Of a stretch of DNA of 64,000 nucleotides, positions 9,701-20,515 are shown piece after piece. The notes under the pieces are model-generated. The model was not told the origin of the DNA and did no database searches. It worked only from the letters and a program-made list of their open reading frames with translations. The DNA is from Corynebacterium frankenforstense (GTDB taxonomy: Bacteria; Actinomycetota; Actinomycetes; Mycobacteriales; Mycobacteriaceae). A program made the translations under genes and the position numbers. Position 1 is the first letter of the stretch; every line of letters begins with the position of its first letter. The stretch covers positions 166,761 through 230,760 of the forward strand of contig NZ_JASODI010000002.1 of NCBI RefSeq assembly GCF_030211955.1, read 5' to 3'.

Positions 9701-9768
9701 CTCCGGCCCGACCGCTTTTTCCGGGGAACACTCCCCGGGCAATGCAGACGCGGCGGTGGTGTGTGTCA

Positions 9769-9774
9769 TAGGGT
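9769..9774 (+). promoter_or_regulatory. -10 element (TAGGGT) before a small ORF
   Basis: TAGGGT is followed by 7 bases and an ATG at 9782, the same geometry as the leaderless starts of known genes in this window. Confidence 0.4.
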
Positions 9775-9781
9775 GCGCCCT

Positions 9782-10018
9782 ATGTCCGCCACCGCCGCGT
9801 CTTCAATTTCCGACGCCCCCGCAGCGCCGACGGGGCCTGCGTCCCTGTCCGCCGTCGCCGACTGGTGCCACGCCGTCAAAGCGGACCAGTCGAAGCTGCG
9901 CGAGGACCTCGTCCACCCGACCCCGGAGGGGGCCGCGGCCTCCTCGCACGCGGTGCGCGACGCCCTGGAGCACCGGCGTGCGGGCGACCGCACGGTGCCC
10001 GGGGTCAGCGGGGTCTGA
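9782..10018 (+). CDS. Hypothetical 78-residue protein
   Basis: I do not recognise this protein. It is an open frame of 78 residues between tsf and pyrH starting MSATAASSISDAPAAP. It has an Ala/Ser/Pro-rich first third, then a probably helical part containing ADWCHAVKADQSKLRED. There is no signal peptide or membrane segment. Support is its -10 element at leaderless spacing and the otherwise unexplained 420-bp gap. It could still be spurious, given the GC content. Confidence 0.5.
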   Translation: MSATAASSISDAPAAPTGPASLSAVADWCHAVKADQSKLREDLVHPTPEGAAASSHAVRDALEHRRAGDRTVPGVSGV

Positions 10019-10058
10019 CGCGGCCGGGGCGGCACTCGGGGCACGGGCACCGGCGCGG

Positions 10059-10064
10059 TAGGAT
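10059..10064 (+). promoter_or_regulatory. -10 element (TAGGAT) for pyrH
   Basis: TAGGAT lies about 60 bases upstream of the pyrH GTG, predicting a leader of roughly 50 nt that contains the AAGGAG site. Confidence 0.45.
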
Positions 10065-10123
10065 GTCCGCGAGGCGCAGACCGCCCGGCAGTGACCGACC
10101 ACCAGGCAAATAAGGAGCCGACA

Positions 10124-10861
10124 GTGACCCTCTCGGAGGAGACGACCCGCCAGCGCACCGGATACAAGCGGGTGATGCTCAAACTGGGCGGTGAGATGTT
10201 CGGCGGCGGACAGGTCGGCATCGACCCCGACGTCGTCGAGAACGTCGCCCGGCAGATCGCCGAGATCGCCAACGCCGGCACCGAGGTCGCCGTCGTCATC
10301 GGCGGCGGCAACTTCTTCCGCGGCGCCCAGCTGCAGCAGCGTGGCATGGACCGCGCCCGCTCCGACTACATGGGCATGCTCGGCACCGTGATGAACTGCC
10401 TGGCTCTGCAGGACTTCCTGCTCCAGGAGGGCGTCGAGTGCCGCGTGCAGACCGCCATCAACATGGCACAGATCGCCGAGCCCTACCTGCCGCTGCGTGC
10501 CTCCCGCCACCTGGAGAAGGGCCGCGTGGTCATCTTCGGCGCCGGCATGGGCATGCCGTACTTCTCCACCGACACCACCGCCGCCCAGCGTGCCCTCGAG
10601 ATCGGCTGCGAGGTGCTGCTGATGGCCAAGGCCGTCGACGGCGTCTACTCCGCCGACCCGCGCGTGGACTCGAACGCCGAGCTCTTCGACGAGATCACCC
10701 CGCGCGAGGTCATCGAGCGCGGCCTGAAGGTCGCCGACGCCACCGCGTTCAGCCTGTGCATGGACAACAACATGCCGATCCTGGTGTTCAACCTGCTCAC
10801 CGAGGGCAACATCGCGCGCGCCGTCAGCGGCGAGCGCATCGGGACCCTGGTGCAGTCCTGA
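10124..10861 (+). CDS. pyrH: Uridylate kinase
   Basis: Cytoplasmic UMP kinase (UMP + ATP to UDP), hexameric and of the amino-acid kinase fold. Motifs include MLKLGGEMF near the N-terminus, [11 protein letters not shown], and [10 protein letters not shown] near the C-terminus. GTG 10124 is chosen because AAGGAG (10112-10117) precedes it by 6 bases, giving 245 residues, the family length. A GTG at 10091 is in frame but lacks such a site. frr follows after 58 bases and probably shares the transcript. Confidence 0.94.
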   Translation: MTLSEETTRQRTGYKRVMLKLGGEMFGGGQVGIDPDVVENVARQIAEIANAGTEVAVVIGGGNFFRGAQLQQRGMDRARSDYMGMLGTVMNCLALQDFLLQEGVECRVQTAINMAQIAEPYLPLRASRHLEKGRVVIFGAGMGMPYFSTDTTAAQRALEIGCEVLLMAKAVDGVYSADPRVDSNAELFDEITPREVIERGLKVADATAFSLCMDNNMPILVFNLLTEGNIARAVSGERIGTLVQS

Positions 10862-10919
10862 TAGATTTGTCCTGTACGCGAAAACCCTCCGAACCGAGAC
10901 GTAAGGACCTGATTTTCCG

Positions 10920-11477
10920 ATGATCGACGACATTCTGCTGGACTCCGAGGAGCGCATGGAGGCCACGGTCGAGCACACCCGCGAGGACCTGACCACCATC
11001 CGTACCGGCCGCGCGAACCCCTCGATGTTCAACGGGGTCATCGCCGAGTACTACGGGGTGCCGACGCCGATCACCCAGATGTCCACCATCTCGGTGCCGG
11101 AGCCGCGCATGCTGCTGATCAAGCCCTACGAGCCCTCCGTGATGGAGGAGATCGAGAAGGCCATCCGCAACTCCGACCTCGGCGTGAACCCGACCAACGA
11201 CGGCCAGGTGCTGCGCGTGACCGTGCCGCAGCTGACCGAGGAGCGCCGCCGCGACATGGTCAAGGTGGCCAAGTCCAAGGGCGAGGACGGCAAGATCGCC
11301 ATCCGCAACATCCGCCGCAAGGGCATGGAGCAGCTCAAGAAGCTGCAGAAGGACGGCGACGCAGGCGAGGACGAGGTTCAGGCCGCCGAGAAGGAGCTCG
11401 ACAAGCTCACCCACACCCAGGTGGGCAAGATCGACGAGCTCGTCGAGGCCAAGGAAGGCGAGCTGATGGAGGTCTAG
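10920..11477 (+). CDS. frr: Ribosome recycling factor
   Basis: Splits post-termination ribosomes together with EF-G. The 185-residue length is standard. [13 protein letters not shown] and the long helical coiled coil with [14 protein letters not shown] and [15 protein letters not shown] are diagnostic. The gene sits in the conserved pyrH-frr-cdsA order. Confidence 0.96.
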   Translation: MIDDILLDSEERMEATVEHTREDLTTIRTGRANPSMFNGVIAEYYGVPTPITQMSTISVPEPRMLLIKPYEPSVMEEIEKAIRNSDLGVNPTNDGQVLRVTVPQLTEERRRDMVKVAKSKGEDGKIAIRNIRRKGMEQLKKLQKDGDAGEDEVQAAEKELDKLTHTQVGKIDELVEAKEGELMEV

Positions 11478-11612
11478 CCTCCGCCACACCGGCCGTACCC
11501 GCGGCCGGACACCCCGGACGCTCCGGCGCCCGGGTATGTGAGAACCAGCCAACCGCAGCCTCGGCCGCCGGGGGAGACCTCGCGGGCGAGAACGACAAAG
11601 GAGCCAGCTCAG

Positions 11613-12539
11613 GTGAGTGAGACCCCCAGCGGGCAGCCGGGGCGGGCAGATGCCCGCACGGCGCCCGAGGCCGCACCGGCCAAGGCCCGCCGCCTCGGCT
11701 TCAAGCCGAAGAACTCCGCCGGACGCGACCTGAAGAAGGCGGTCGCCGTGGGCGTGGGGCTCGGCCTGCTGGTGCTCATCGCGGCCCTGACCGGGCCGTT
11801 CGCCTGGTACCCGCTGGTGGCCGCCGCCGCGGGGCTGGCGACCTGGGAGGTCTGCAGCCGGCTGCGCGAACAGGGCTACGTGGTCCACCCGATCACGCTG
11901 ATCGTCGGCGGCCAGGTCATGCTCTGGGCCTCCTGGCCCTTCGGGGTGACCGGCATCGCCACCGGCTTCGTCGCCGCCGCCCTGGTGGTCATGTTCGGCC
12001 GGCTCTTCCACCGCGGGCGCAACCACGCCCCGGAGAACTACCTGCGCGACACCGGCGTCTCCATCTTCGTGCTGACTTGGGTGCCGCTCTTCGCGGCCTT
12101 CGCCGCGATGATCTCGCGCCTCGGCGGGCCGCACCTGGACGCGGGTGCGTTCATCATCACCTTCGTCGTCTGCGTGATCGCCTCCGACACCGGAGGCTAC
12201 GTCACCGGCGTGCTCTTCGGCTCGCACCCCCTGGCCCCGGCCGTGAGCCCCAACAAGTCCGTCGAGGGCTTCATCGGCTCCGTGGTCTGGGCGGCGGTGG
12301 CCGGCACGCTGCTGGTCTGCCTGCTGCTCGACCACGCCTGGTACCTGGGCCTGGCACTCGGTGCCCTCATGGCCGTGTGCGCCACGCTCGGCGACCTGGT
12401 CGAGTCGCAGTTCAAGCGCGACCTGAAGATCAAGGACATGTCGGGCATGCTGCCCGGCCACGGCGGCCTGATGGACCGCCTCGACGGGCTGCTGCCGGCG
12501 GCGATGGTCAGCTGGCTGCTGCTCAGTATCGTCGCCTGA
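11613..12539 (+). CDS. cdsA: Phosphatidate cytidylyltransferase (CDP-diglyceride synthase)
   Basis: Integral membrane enzyme making CDP-diacylglycerol from CTP and phosphatidate, the precursor of phosphatidylglycerol, cardiolipin and phosphatidylinositol. The 308-residue protein has a hydrophilic N-terminus of about 45 residues, then seven to eight hydrophobic segments. The C-terminal signature includes GDLVESQFKRDLKIKDMSG and PGHGGLMDRLD. GTG 11613 follows AAGGAG (11598-11603) by 9 bases; an ATG further upstream lacks support. It feeds pgsA elsewhere in the window and converges with the LapA gene 8 bp away. Confidence 0.93.
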   Translation: MSETPSGQPGRADARTAPEAAPAKARRLGFKPKNSAGRDLKKAVAVGVGLGLLVLIAALTGPFAWYPLVAAAAGLATWEVCSRLREQGYVVHPITLIVGGQVMLWASWPFGVTGIATGFVAAALVVMFGRLFHRGRNHAPENYLRDTGVSIFVLTWVPLFAAFAAMISRLGGPHLDAGAFIITFVVCVIASDTGGYVTGVLFGSHPLAPAVSPNKSVEGFIGSVVWAAVAGTLLVCLLLDHAWYLGLALGALMAVCATLGDLVESQFKRDLKIKDMSGMLPGHGGLMDRLDGLLPAAMVSWLLLSIVA

Positions 12540-12547
12540 TCCGGCGG

Positions 12548-13030
12548 CTACCCGCGCTTGGCGGCGCGGCGCAGCTCGAACATGCGCACCCCGCCGACCA
12601 GCGCCATGATCAGCGCGCCGACGATGGCGGCCAGGAGGAAGCCCACGCCCGAGGGCACGGAGAACTCCCAGGCGAACAGCTTCAGCTCGACGGCCTCGGG
12701 GTTCTGCATGATGAAGACGAGCAGCAGGATCAGCAGCAGCGCGCCGATGATCATCGCCACCCACGTCGACCCGGCGACGGTGCGCCCGGTCCCGCGCGGC
12801 TCATCGCGGCGCTCCTCCCGCGGCTCGGAACGCTCCGAGGGCTCCACGCGCTCAGCGCGCTCGGCGCGCTCGGCGCGCCGCGCACCCTCGGCGGGCGTGC
12901 CCTCCTCCCGGACCACCGGGACGTCGGAAATCGGGGCCTCGTCGAAGGCGTCGGGCGTGGCCCCGGCGTAGGGGTCGGCGGGGGAGTGGGCGTCGTCGGC
13001 GCCGCGGCCGGCGGGGTAACTGTTCGTCAT
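12548..13030 (-). CDS. LapA-domain (DUF1049) membrane protein
   Basis: A 160-residue protein with a long acidic/basic disordered N-terminus that includes an Arg/Glu repeat ([17 protein letters not shown], about residues 54-70). Two transmembrane helices follow (about 88-109 and 125-147) in a lipopolysaccharide-assembly-protein-A-like arrangement. In a Gram-positive lineage the name is only a family label; its role is unknown. A CACAAT hexamer 6 bases before the ATG resembles the leaderless -10s but lacks the first T. It diverges from rlmN. Confidence 0.8.
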   Translation of the reverse strand: MTNSYPAGRGADDAHSPADPYAGATPDAFDEAPISDVPVVREEGTPAEGARRAERAERAERVEPSERSEPREERRDEPRGTGRTVAGSTWVAMIIGALLLILLLVFIMQNPEAVELKLFAWEFSVPSGVGFLLAAIVGALIMALVGGVRMFELRRAAKRG

Positions 13031-13092
13031 GGCTCCATTGTGCCCGAGCGCGATTCGAAAACGGGGCCGTGGGGTGTGAGAATGGGGCCACT

Positions 13093-14199
13093 ATGGCTAC
13101 TCCCGTTCCCCTGCAGTTCGCCGCCCCCAAGCGCGGCATGCCGCCGAAGCACTTCGCCGACCTCTCCGAGGACGCGCGCATCGAGGCGCTCGCCGAGCTC
13201 GGCCTGCCCAAGTTCCGCGCCGACCAGATCGCCCGCCACTACTACGTGCGCCACGAGGCGGACCCCCTGACGATGACGGACCTTCCCGCCGCCGCCCGCG
13301 AGGAGGTCGCCGAGAAGCTCTTCCCGCAGCTGATGCAGCCGCTGCGCCACCTGACCACCGACGACGGTGAGACCCGCAAGACGCTGTGGCGCCTGTACGA
13401 CTCCACGCTGCTCGAGAGCGTGCTCATGCGCTACCCGGGCCGGGCCACGCTGTGCGTGTCCTCCCAGGCCGGCTGCGGCATGAACTGCCCGTTCTGCGCC
13501 ACCGGGCAGGGCGGTCTGGATCGCAACCTGTCCACCGGCGAGATCGTCGACCAGGTCCGCAACGCCGCCGCGACGATGGCCGCCGAGGGCAAGCGCCTGT
13601 CCAACGTCGTCTTCATGGGCATGGGCGAGCCGCTGGCCAACTACAAGCGCGTCGTCTCCGCCGTGCGCCAGATCACCGCCGCCGGCCCGCACGGCTTCGG
13701 CATCTCCCAGCGCGGCGTGACCGTCTCGACGGTGGGGCTGGCCCCGGCGATCCGGCGTCTGGCCGACGAGGAGCTCTCCGTGCGCCTGGCGGTCTCGCTG
13801 CACACCCCGGACGACGAGCTGCGCGACACCCTGGTGCCGGTCAACAACCGCTGGCCGGTCGCCGAGGTCCTCGACGCCGCCCGCTACTACGCGGACAAGT
13901 CCGGCCGGCGCGTCTCGATCGAGTACGCGCTCATCCGCGACAAGAACGACCAGCCGTGGCGCGCCGACATGCTGGGCAAGAAGCTGCACAAGGCGCTCGG
14001 CCCCAAGGTGCACGTCAACGTCATCCCGCTGAACCCGACCCCGGGTAGCGAGTGGGACGCCTCGCCGAGGGAGCGCCAGGACGAGTTTGTCCGCCGCGTC
14101 ATCGCCCAGGGCGTGCCGTGCACGGTGCGCGACACCAAGGGCTCGGAGATCGCCGCGGCCTGCGGCCAGCTCAAGGCCGACGAGCAGCAGTCCGCCTGA
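13093..14199 (+). CDS. rlmN: 23S rRNA (adenine2503-C2)-methyltransferase
   Basis: Radical SAM enzyme that methylates A2503 of 23S rRNA and A37 of some tRNAs. The 368-residue protein has the cluster motif [12 protein letters not shown] (CxxxCxxC), [13 protein letters not shown], and the C-terminal region with [13 protein letters not shown] 13093 is preferred because an upstream in-frame ATG would run into the divergent gene's promoter space. A GAGAAT hexamer lies 10 bases upstream. A strong hairpin terminates it. Confidence 0.94.
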   Translation: MATPVPLQFAAPKRGMPPKHFADLSEDARIEALAELGLPKFRADQIARHYYVRHEADPLTMTDLPAAAREEVAEKLFPQLMQPLRHLTTDDGETRKTLWRLYDSTLLESVLMRYPGRATLCVSSQAGCGMNCPFCATGQGGLDRNLSTGEIVDQVRNAAATMAAEGKRLSNVVFMGMGEPLANYKRVVSAVRQITAAGPHGFGISQRGVTVSTVGLAPAIRRLADEELSVRLAVSLHTPDDELRDTLVPVNNRWPVAEVLDAARYYADKSGRRVSIEYALIRDKNDQPWRADMLGKKLHKALGPKVHVNVIPLNPTPGSEWDASPRERQDEFVRRVIAQGVPCTVRDTKGSEIAAACGQLKADEQQSA

Positions 14200-14214
14200 T
14201 CCGGCGCACAGAAA

Positions 14215-14249
14215 GGTCCCCCGTCCACCAGGAAGGTGGGCGGGGGACC
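14215..14249 (+). terminator. Strong hairpin between rlmN and the convergent DUF2631 gene
   Basis: A 15-bp stem (14215-14229 with 14235-14249, one G-T wobble) closes an AGGAA loop. No clear T-run follows, but the position between convergent genes fits a bidirectional terminator. Confidence 0.65.
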
Positions 14250-14280
14250 GTCGTCTGTAGGCGCGCGGCGCGCGCGGTGC

Positions 14281-14766
14281 CTAGTGCTGCTCGGTCGCGG
14301 CGTGGGCGCCGCCCTCGGTCACGGCGTGCGCGGCCGGGGCCTCGGACTGCGGCAGGCGGCGCAGGTCGGCCACCCGGGAGGGCTCGATGTTCAGCGCGCG
14401 CAGCTGCGAGTCGGTCAGGTCGGCGTAGGCGCCGGACAGGGTGGCCTGGTCGTAGGCCCAGTCGGGCTCCTGGTGGCCGACCGGCTTGTTGCGCGCCGAC
14501 AGGGTGCGCACCTGGCTCAGCTTCGGCTGGAAGAGCAGCAGGAGCAGGCCGAGGGCGATGACGATGGCCAAGCCGTTGAGCCAGATGGTCTCGACGTGGC
14601 CGCGGTGGTTACCGAAGTTCATCGCGAGCAGGAAGATCACGGAGATCCAGCCGGCCAGCTGGATGGCGCGGTTGCCGATGCCGTGCCAGCCCCACGCCGC
14701 GGAGGGCTCGTCGAGGGTGGACACGCCGTTGTAGATCTCGGCCTTGGGCTCGTGGTTACCTGCCAC
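14281..14766 (-). CDS. DUF2631 membrane protein
   Basis: A 161-residue actinobacterial protein recognisable by [12 protein letters not shown] and two closely spaced transmembrane helices (about residues 35-51 and 61-78), followed by a soluble C-terminal tail. GTG 14766 is used because AAAGGAG lies 8 bases before it on the minus strand. Function is unknown; it is commonly next to dxr in corynebacteria. Confidence 0.82.
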   Translation of the reverse strand: MAGNHEPKAEIYNGVSTLDEPSAAWGWHGIGNRAIQLAGWISVIFLLAMNFGNHRGHVETIWLNGLAIVIALGLLLLLFQPKLSQVRTLSARNKPVGHQEPDWAYDQATLSGAYADLTDSQLRALNIEPSRVADLRRLPQSEAPAAHAVTEGGAHAATEQH

Positions 14767-15008
14767 GGTGCAATCTCCTTTGCGCGCGCTGGGAAAAGCT
14801 CGTTCTTCGCGTCCATTCTGCCACACGGAGGGCCGAAACCGGCCACGGGACCGACCTTGGAATAGGCCCGGTCATTCTTTCGTCTGCCCCCTCCCGGGGC
14901 GGGTGGACGGCCTCCGCGGGGGCGGTGCGGTGCCCGTACGTTCAATTTCCGACGTGCCGCCCCACTCCGTGGGCGGTTCCCCCGTCGTGGGCGGGCGAAA
15001 ATGGAACA

Positions 15009-16199
15009 ATGGTCGCCGTGACTGAGCAGAACAGGAAACGCATCGTCCTTCTGGGCTCCACCGGATCCATCGGCACGCAGGCCCTCGAGGTCGTCTCCGA
15101 GCACCCCGAGCGCTTCGAGGTCGTCGGCATCGCCGCCGGCGGCGGCAACCCCGCGGCGCTGGCCGAGCAGGCCGAGACCCTGGGCCTGGCGCCCGGGCGC
15201 GTGGCCGTGGCCGACGAGTCGGCCGCCCGCCGGGTGGCCGAGCGCCTCGGCGGCGAGGTCATCGCCGGCGCCGACGCCGCCCGCGTGCTCGTCGAGGAGA
15301 CCGCCGGCGAGGTCGACACCGTGCTCAACGGCATGGTCGGCTCGCAGGGCCTGCCCGCCACCCTGGCCACCATCGACTCCGGGGCCACCCTGGCCCTGGC
15401 CAACAAGGAGTCCCTCGTCGCCGGCGGCCACCTGGTCACCCGGCGCGCCAAGCCCGGCCAGATCGTGCCGGTCGACTCCGAGCACTCCGCCATGGCGCAG
15501 GCCATGCGCGGCGGCTCGCGCGCCGAGGTCGCCCGCCTGGTGCTCACCGCCTCCGGCGGGCCGTTCCGCGGCTGGGACCGGCGCCGCATGTGGCCGGTCA
15601 CCCCGGAACAGGCCGGCAAGCACCCGGTGTGGTCGATGGGCCAGATGAACACGCTCAACTCCGCCACCCTGGTCAACAAGGGCCTGGAGCTCATCGAGGC
15701 GACGCTGCTCTTCGACGTCGCCCCCGACGACGTCGACGTGGTGGTCCACCCGCAGTCGATCATCCACTCCATGGTCACCTTCGCCGACGGCGTGACCATC
15801 GCCGAGGCCTCCCGGCCCTCGATGCGCCTGCCGATCTCGCTGGCGCTCGGCTGGCCGGACCGCGTGCCCGAGGTCGAGCCCTTCCTCGACTTCGGCAGCA
15901 CCTACTCCTGGGACTTCGCGCCCCTGGACAACAAGAACTTCCCGGCCGTGGAGCTGGCCCGGGACACGGCCCGGCGCGGCGGGACGTGGCCGGCGGTCTA
16001 CAACGCCGCCAACGAGGAGGCCGCCGACGCCTTCCTCAACGGGCGCCTGCGCTTCCCGCAGATCGTCGACGTCATCGAGGAGGTCCTCGCCGGTGCCGAC
16101 GACTTCGCCGGCCGCCCGCGCGACATCGAGGACGTCTACGCCGCCGAGCGCACCGCGCGCGAGCGTGCGCGTGCGGCCGCGGAGAAGGCGGCCGGCTAG
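15009..16199 (+). CDS. dxr: 1-deoxy-D-xylulose 5-phosphate reductoisomerase
   Basis: Second enzyme of the MEP isoprenoid pathway, NADPH-dependent. It has 396 residues. The N-terminal [11 protein letters not shown] is the nucleotide-binding loop; [21 protein letters not shown] and PVDSEHSA carry active-site residues. ATG 15009 or GTG 15018 could start it; neither has a good Shine-Dalgarno. It heads a run with the M50 protease, ispG (another MEP enzyme) and a PBP. Confidence 0.94.
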   Translation: MVAVTEQNRKRIVLLGSTGSIGTQALEVVSEHPERFEVVGIAAGGGNPAALAEQAETLGLAPGRVAVADESAARRVAERLGGEVIAGADAARVLVEETAGEVDTVLNGMVGSQGLPATLATIDSGATLALANKESLVAGGHLVTRRAKPGQIVPVDSEHSAMAQAMRGGSRAEVARLVLTASGGPFRGWDRRRMWPVTPEQAGKHPVWSMGQMNTLNSATLVNKGLELIEATLLFDVAPDDVDVVVHPQSIIHSMVTFADGVTIAEASRPSMRLPISLALGWPDRVPEVEPFLDFGSTYSWDFAPLDNKNFPAVELARDTARRGGTWPAVYNAANEEAADAFLNGRLRFPQIVDVIEEVLAGADDFAGRPRDIEDVYAAERTARERARAAAEKAAG

Positions 16200-17339
16200 G
16201 TGGTCGCCTACATCGCCGGGGTGGCGCTGTTCGCCCTGGGCATCGCGGTCACCATCGCGCTGCACGAGGCTGGCCACCTGGTGGCGGCCCGCAGCTTCGG
16301 CATGCGCGTGCGCCGCTACATGATCGGCTTCGGCCCCGAGGTCTTCTCCAGGAAGATCGGCCAGACCCGCTACGGCGTGTGCGCCCTGCCGCTCGGCGGC
16401 TTCTGCGAGATCGCCGGGATGACGGCCCTCGACGAGGTCACCGAGGACGAGGAGCCCTACGCCATGCGCAACCAGGCCCGCTGGAAGCGGGTCGTGGTGC
16501 TGCTCGGCGGGATCCTGATGAACCTCTTGATCGGCTTCACCATCCTCTACGGGGTGGCCGTCACCAGCGGCATCCCCAACCCCTACGCCGACCGCACCGC
16601 CGTGGTCGGCGAGGTGCTGCCCGACGGCACGGCCGCGGCCGCCGACATCGAGGTCGGCGACCGGATCCTGGCCGTCGACGGCGAGGAGATCCCGGACTTC
16701 CTCACCCTGCGCGACACCGTGCGCGGCATGCCCGGCGGTGACGCCGAGCTGACCGTCGAGCGCGACGGCGCCGAGCGCACGGTGACCGTGGACGTCGCCG
16801 ACGCCGGGGGAGTGGGCGCGGTCGGCCTGGTCGGCGCCCCGGTGCCCGAGGCCGTCAAGCGCTTCGGGCCGGCGGAGGCCGTGCCGGCCACCGGCGCCTA
16901 CACCGGCGAGCTGCTGCAGGGCACGCTCACCGCGCTGGGCAAGCTGCCCGCCCAGATCCCCGGGGTGGTCGCCAGCATCTTCGGTGCCGAGCGCTCCCAG
17001 GAGTCGCCGATGAGCGTCGTCGGCGCCTCCCGCGTCGGCGGCGAGCTGGTCGAGCGGTCCCTCTGGGACGTCTTCTGGATGATGCTGGCCTCGCTGAACT
17101 TCTTCCTGGCGCTGTTCAACCTCATCCCGCTGCCGCCCTTCGACGGCGGGCACGTCGCCGTCGTCGTCTGGGAGGCCGTGCGCGACCGGATCCGCGCCCT
17201 GCGCGGGCTGCCGCCGGCCGGTCCGGCCGACTACACCCGGCTGCTGCCGCTGACCTACACCGTCGGCGCCGCGCTGCTGGCACTCGGCGCGGTGGTCATC
17301 GTCGCCGACGTGGTCAACCCGGTACGCCTCTTCGGCTGA
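16200..17339 (+). CDS. M50 site-2 metalloprotease (RseP/Rip1-like)
   Basis: Intramembrane zinc protease that releases sigma factors by cutting anti-sigma factors and other membrane substrates. The HEAGH zinc motif is at residues 22-26 in the first helix. A PDZ domain lies around residues 125-200, and the second motif NLIPLPPFDGGH is near the C-terminus. It has 379 residues. The GTG start directly abuts the dxr stop with no intergenic base, so it is certainly in the same operon. It is orthologous in position to mycobacterial Rip1. Confidence 0.92.
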   Translation: MVAYIAGVALFALGIAVTIALHEAGHLVAARSFGMRVRRYMIGFGPEVFSRKIGQTRYGVCALPLGGFCEIAGMTALDEVTEDEEPYAMRNQARWKRVVVLLGGILMNLLIGFTILYGVAVTSGIPNPYADRTAVVGEVLPDGTAAAADIEVGDRILAVDGEEIPDFLTLRDTVRGMPGGDAELTVERDGAERTVTVDVADAGGVGAVGLVGAPVPEAVKRFGPAEAVPATGAYTGELLQGTLTALGKLPAQIPGVVASIFGAERSQESPMSVVGASRVGGELVERSLWDVFWMMLASLNFFLALFNLIPLPPFDGGHVAVVVWEAVRDRIRALRGLPPAGPADYTRLLPLTYTVGAALLALGAVVIVADVVNPVRLFG

Positions 17340-17417
17340 GCCGGCGCCCGCCGGGGCGCCCGTCGCGGCGCGCACCCGCCGCGGCCCGGCCTCCCGACCC
17401 GCAGTGACGCCGGGCGG

Positions 17418-17423
17418 TAGAAT
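17418..17423 (+). promoter_or_regulatory. -10 element (TAGAAT) for ispG
   Basis: TAGAAT lies 35 bases before the ispG GTG and leaves a short leader that carries the AAGGAG site. No convincing -35 box is seen. Confidence 0.5.
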
Positions 17424-17458
17424 CGGCGCGAACCCGTTTGACCCAAGGAGCATGCACA

Positions 17459-18637
17459 GTGTCGAATACCGTCGGTCTCGGACTCCCCGACGCACCGCCG
17501 CCCACCCTGGCCCCGCGCCGCAAGACCCGCCAGCTGATGGTGGGCGACGTCGGTGTCGGCTCCGACTATCCGGTCTCCGTGCAGTCGATGACCACGACGC
17601 GCACCCACGACGTCAACGCGACCCTGCAGCAGATCGCCCAGCTGACGGCGACCGGCTGCGACATCGTGCGCGTCGCCTGCCCGAAGACGGTGGACGCCGA
17701 CGCGCTGCCCGCGATCGCGAAGAAGTCGCCGATCCCGGTCATCGCGGACATCCATTTCCAGCCGAAGTACATCTTCGCCGCCATCGACGCCGGCTGCGCG
17801 GCCGTGCGCGTCAACCCGGGTAACATCCGCGAGTTCGACGGCCGCGTCAAGGAGGTCGCCAAGGCCGCCGGTGACGCGGGCGTGCCGATCCGCATCGGAG
17901 TCAACGCCGGTTCGCTGGACAAGCGCCTGCTGGAGAAGTACGGCAAGGCCACCCCGGAGGCCCTGGTCGAGTCCGCCATCTGGGAGGCCGGCCTCTTCGA
18001 GGAGTACGGCTTCGGCGACATCGCCATCTCCGTCAAGCACAACGACCCGGTCGTCATGGTCGAGGCCTACCGTCAGCTGGCCGCCAAGACCGACTACCCG
18101 CTGCACCTGGGTGTCACCGAGGCCGGCCCGGCCTTCCAGGGCACCATCAAGTCCTCCGTGGCCTTCGGCTGGCTGCTCGGCTCCGGCATCGGCGACACCA
18201 TCCGGGTCTCCCTGTCGGCCGACCCGGTCGAGGAGATCAAGGTCGGCGACCAGATCCTGCAGTCGCTGAACCTGCGCCAGCGCGGTCTCGAGATCGTTTC
18301 CTGCCCGTCCTGCGGACGCGCCCAGGTGGACGTCTACACCCTGGCCGAGGAAGTCACCGCCGGCATGGAGGGCCTCGACATCCCGCTGCGCGTCGCCGTG
18401 ATGGGCTGCGTGGTCAACGGCCCGGGCGAGGCTCGCGACGCCGACCTCGGCGTGGCCTCCGGCAACGGCAAGGGCCAGATCTTCGTCAAGGGCGAGGTCA
18501 TCAAGACCGTGCCCGAGTCCAAGATCGTCGAGACCCTGCTCGAGGAGGCCCAGCGCCTCGCCGAGGACATGGACCCCGACGAGCTGTCCGCCGCCCAGAA
18601 CAACGGCGCCGGCCCGTCCGTGCGCGTCACGGGGTAG
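17459..18637 (+). CDS. ispG: 4-hydroxy-3-methylbut-2-enyl diphosphate synthase (IspG/GcpE)
   Basis: [4Fe-4S] enzyme of the MEP pathway that converts MEcPP to HMBPP. The 392-residue protein shows VQSMTTTRT at the start of the TIM barrel, [11 protein letters not shown], and the cluster ligands SCPSCGR and [14 protein letters not shown] 17459 follows AAGGAG (17445-17450) by 8 bases. It is followed within 5 bases by the PBP gene. Confidence 0.95.
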   Translation: MSNTVGLGLPDAPPPTLAPRRKTRQLMVGDVGVGSDYPVSVQSMTTTRTHDVNATLQQIAQLTATGCDIVRVACPKTVDADALPAIAKKSPIPVIADIHFQPKYIFAAIDAGCAAVRVNPGNIREFDGRVKEVAKAAGDAGVPIRIGVNAGSLDKRLLEKYGKATPEALVESAIWEAGLFEEYGFGDIAISVKHNDPVVMVEAYRQLAAKTDYPLHLGVTEAGPAFQGTIKSSVAFGWLLGSGIGDTIRVSLSADPVEEIKVGDQILQSLNLRQRGLEIVSCPSCGRAQVDVYTLAEEVTAGMEGLDIPLRVAVMGCVVNGPGEARDADLGVASGNGKGQIFVKGEVIKTVPESKIVETLLEEAQRLAEDMDPDELSAAQNNGAGPSVRVTG

Positions 18638-18641
18638 CACC

Positions 18642-20495
18642 GTGCGCAGGCTGCTGGCGTTTCTTCTCACCGCGGCCCTCGCTGCCGCGGGCCTGGTCGC
18701 CTGCACCCCGAAGCCGCCGTCGGCCGAGCCGGTCGCGGCGGACTTCCTGGCGGCGCTGGCCGAGGCCGACCTCGACACGGTGGCCGGCCTCGTCGACTCA
18801 CCCGACGAGGCCCGTGCCGCGACCGAGCAGACCTGGTCCGGACTGCAGGCCGAGGGCCTCGACGCCGAGCTGACCGGGCTGGACACGCCCGAGTCGACCG
18901 ACGCGGCCACCGCGACCGCGCACGCCCGCCTGACCTGGCACCTGCCGCGCGGGCGCGACTTCGCCTACGACACGGACGTGAACCTGCAGCGCGAGGGGCG
19001 CGACTGGACCGTGCACTGGCAGCCGACCGTGCTGCACCCGCGCCTGGGTGCGCACCAGCACCTCGAGCTGCGCCCCGTCGTCGCCGAGAAGGCCAGCGTC
19101 GTCAGCTCCGACGGCGTCGCCCTGCTCACCCCCGGCGTCCGCCACCGCCTGCTCGTCGACGGCTCCAAGACAGACACCCCCGGCAAGCTCTCCCGCGAGA
19201 TCACCGAGGCCCTGCACGCCGCCGACGTCGACGCCGGCATCGACCCCGCGGAGCTGGAGAAGAACCTGCGCGAGACCGACGGCCCCTACTCGGTGACGAT
19301 GCTCGACGACGCCGCGGCCGACGGCGTCGCCAAGCGCTTCGCCGGGGACGACGCGGTCACCCTCAACGACGAGGCCGCGATGGTCACCCCGGAGCCCGGC
19401 TTCGCCCCGGACATCCTCTCGCGCGTGCGTGCCGCCGTCGGCGACGAGCTCGACGGCGCGAACGGCTGGCGGGTCGCCGTGGTCAACCCGGAGGGCAACG
19501 AGCTTGACGACGTCGAGCACCACGACGCGCGGCTGGCACCTGCGGTGCGCGTGAGCATCGACCACTCCGTCCAGCTGGCCGCCCAGCGTGCTCTGGAGGC
19601 GCACGCGAAGCAGAAGGCCGTGATCGTGGCCGTGCGTCCCTCCAACGGCGACATCCTCGCCGTCGCCCAGACCCCGGAGGCTGACAAGGACGGCGACATC
19701 GCCCTGACCGGGCAGTACCCGCCCGGATCCGTGTTCAAGATGATCACCGCCACCGCCGGCGTGGCCGACGAGGGGCTGACCCCCGACTCGACGGTCCCGT
19801 GCCCGGGAACGATGGACATCTACGGGCGCACGGTGACCAACTATAACGCCTCCGGCGTCGGCGACACCTCCCTGGAGACCGCCTTCGCCCGGTCGTGCAA
19901 CACCACCTTCGCCGACATCTCCACCAAGCTGGAGCCCGGCCAGCTCGAGCACACCGCCAAGCAGTTCGGTCTGGGGCTCAGCTACGACATCCCCGGCCTC
20001 GAGACCGTCACCGGCTCGGTGCCCTTCGGCGAGACCCCGCTGGACCGCACCGAGTCCGGCTACGGCCAGGGCCTCGACCTGGCCAGCCCCTTCGGCCTGG
20101 CGATGGTGGCAGCCACCGCGGCGGCCGGGCGCACCCCGACCCCGCAGCTGGTCACGGGGCGTGAGACGACGGTCGACGAACAGATCGAGCCGCCGGACCC
20201 GGAGGCCATCGCGGCGCTGCAGCGCATGATGCGCACGGTGGTCACCAACGGCACGGCCGCCGGCATGAGCGCCGGGGGAGAGATCCACGGCAAGACCGGT
20301 GAGGCCGAGGTCAACGACGGCTCGCACGCCTGGTTCGCGGGCTACCGCGACGACATCGCCTTCGCCACGCTCGTCGTCTACGGCGGCGGCTCCGAGACCT
20401 CGGTGGCCATCACCGACGAGTTCTTCCGGCACCTCGACGGCGACGCGAACCCCGAGGAGATCGGCGCGGCACCCGGGGAGGCCGGGCAGCCGTAG
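18642..20495 (+). CDS. Penicillin-binding lipoprotein, transpeptidase
   Basis: A 617-residue cell-wall transpeptidase anchored as a lipoprotein: lipobox GLVAC with Cys21. An NTF2-like MecA_N domain (about 28-130) comes first, then a dimerisation region. The transpeptidase domain has all three motifs: SVFK (Ser363, Lys366), SCN (Ser418) and KTG (551-553). It would cross-link peptidoglycan outside the membrane. It starts with GTG 4 bases after ispG and is probably co-transcribed with it. The family resembles mycobacterial PBP lipoprotein Rv2864c. Confidence 0.9.
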   Translation: MRRLLAFLLTAALAAAGLVACTPKPPSAEPVAADFLAALAEADLDTVAGLVDSPDEARAATEQTWSGLQAEGLDAELTGLDTPESTDAATATAHARLTWHLPRGRDFAYDTDVNLQREGRDWTVHWQPTVLHPRLGAHQHLELRPVVAEKASVVSSDGVALLTPGVRHRLLVDGSKTDTPGKLSREITEALHAADVDAGIDPAELEKNLRETDGPYSVTMLDDAAADGVAKRFAGDDAVTLNDEAAMVTPEPGFAPDILSRVRAAVGDELDGANGWRVAVVNPEGNELDDVEHHDARLAPAVRVSIDHSVQLAAQRALEAHAKQKAVIVAVRPSNGDILAVAQTPEADKDGDIALTGQYPPGSVFKMITATAGVADEGLTPDSTVPCPGTMDIYGRTVTNYNASGVGDTSLETAFARSCNTTFADISTKLEPGQLEHTAKQFGLGLSYDIPGLETVTGSVPFGETPLDRTESGYGQGLDLASPFGLAMVAATAAAGRTPTPQLVTGRETTVDEQIEPPDPEAIAALQRMMRTVVTNGTAAGMSAGGEIHGKTGEAEVNDGSHAWFAGYRDDIAFATLVVYGGGSETSVAITDEFFRHLDGDANPEEIGAAPGEAGQP

Positions 20496-20502
20496 CCGGT
20501 AT

Positions 20503-20508
20503 TACTAT
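20503..20508 (+). promoter_or_regulatory. -10 element (TACTAT) for map, leaderless
   Basis: TACTAT is followed by 7 bases and the ATG at 20516; no Shine-Dalgarno is present. Confidence 0.45.
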
Positions 20509-20515
20509 GAGGCGC

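Noticed and set aside
9721..9738. Terminator after tsf (CCGGGG/CCCCGG hairpin)
   Set aside because: The T-run precedes rather than follows the short 6-bp hairpin, so it does not fit an intrinsic terminator for tsf.
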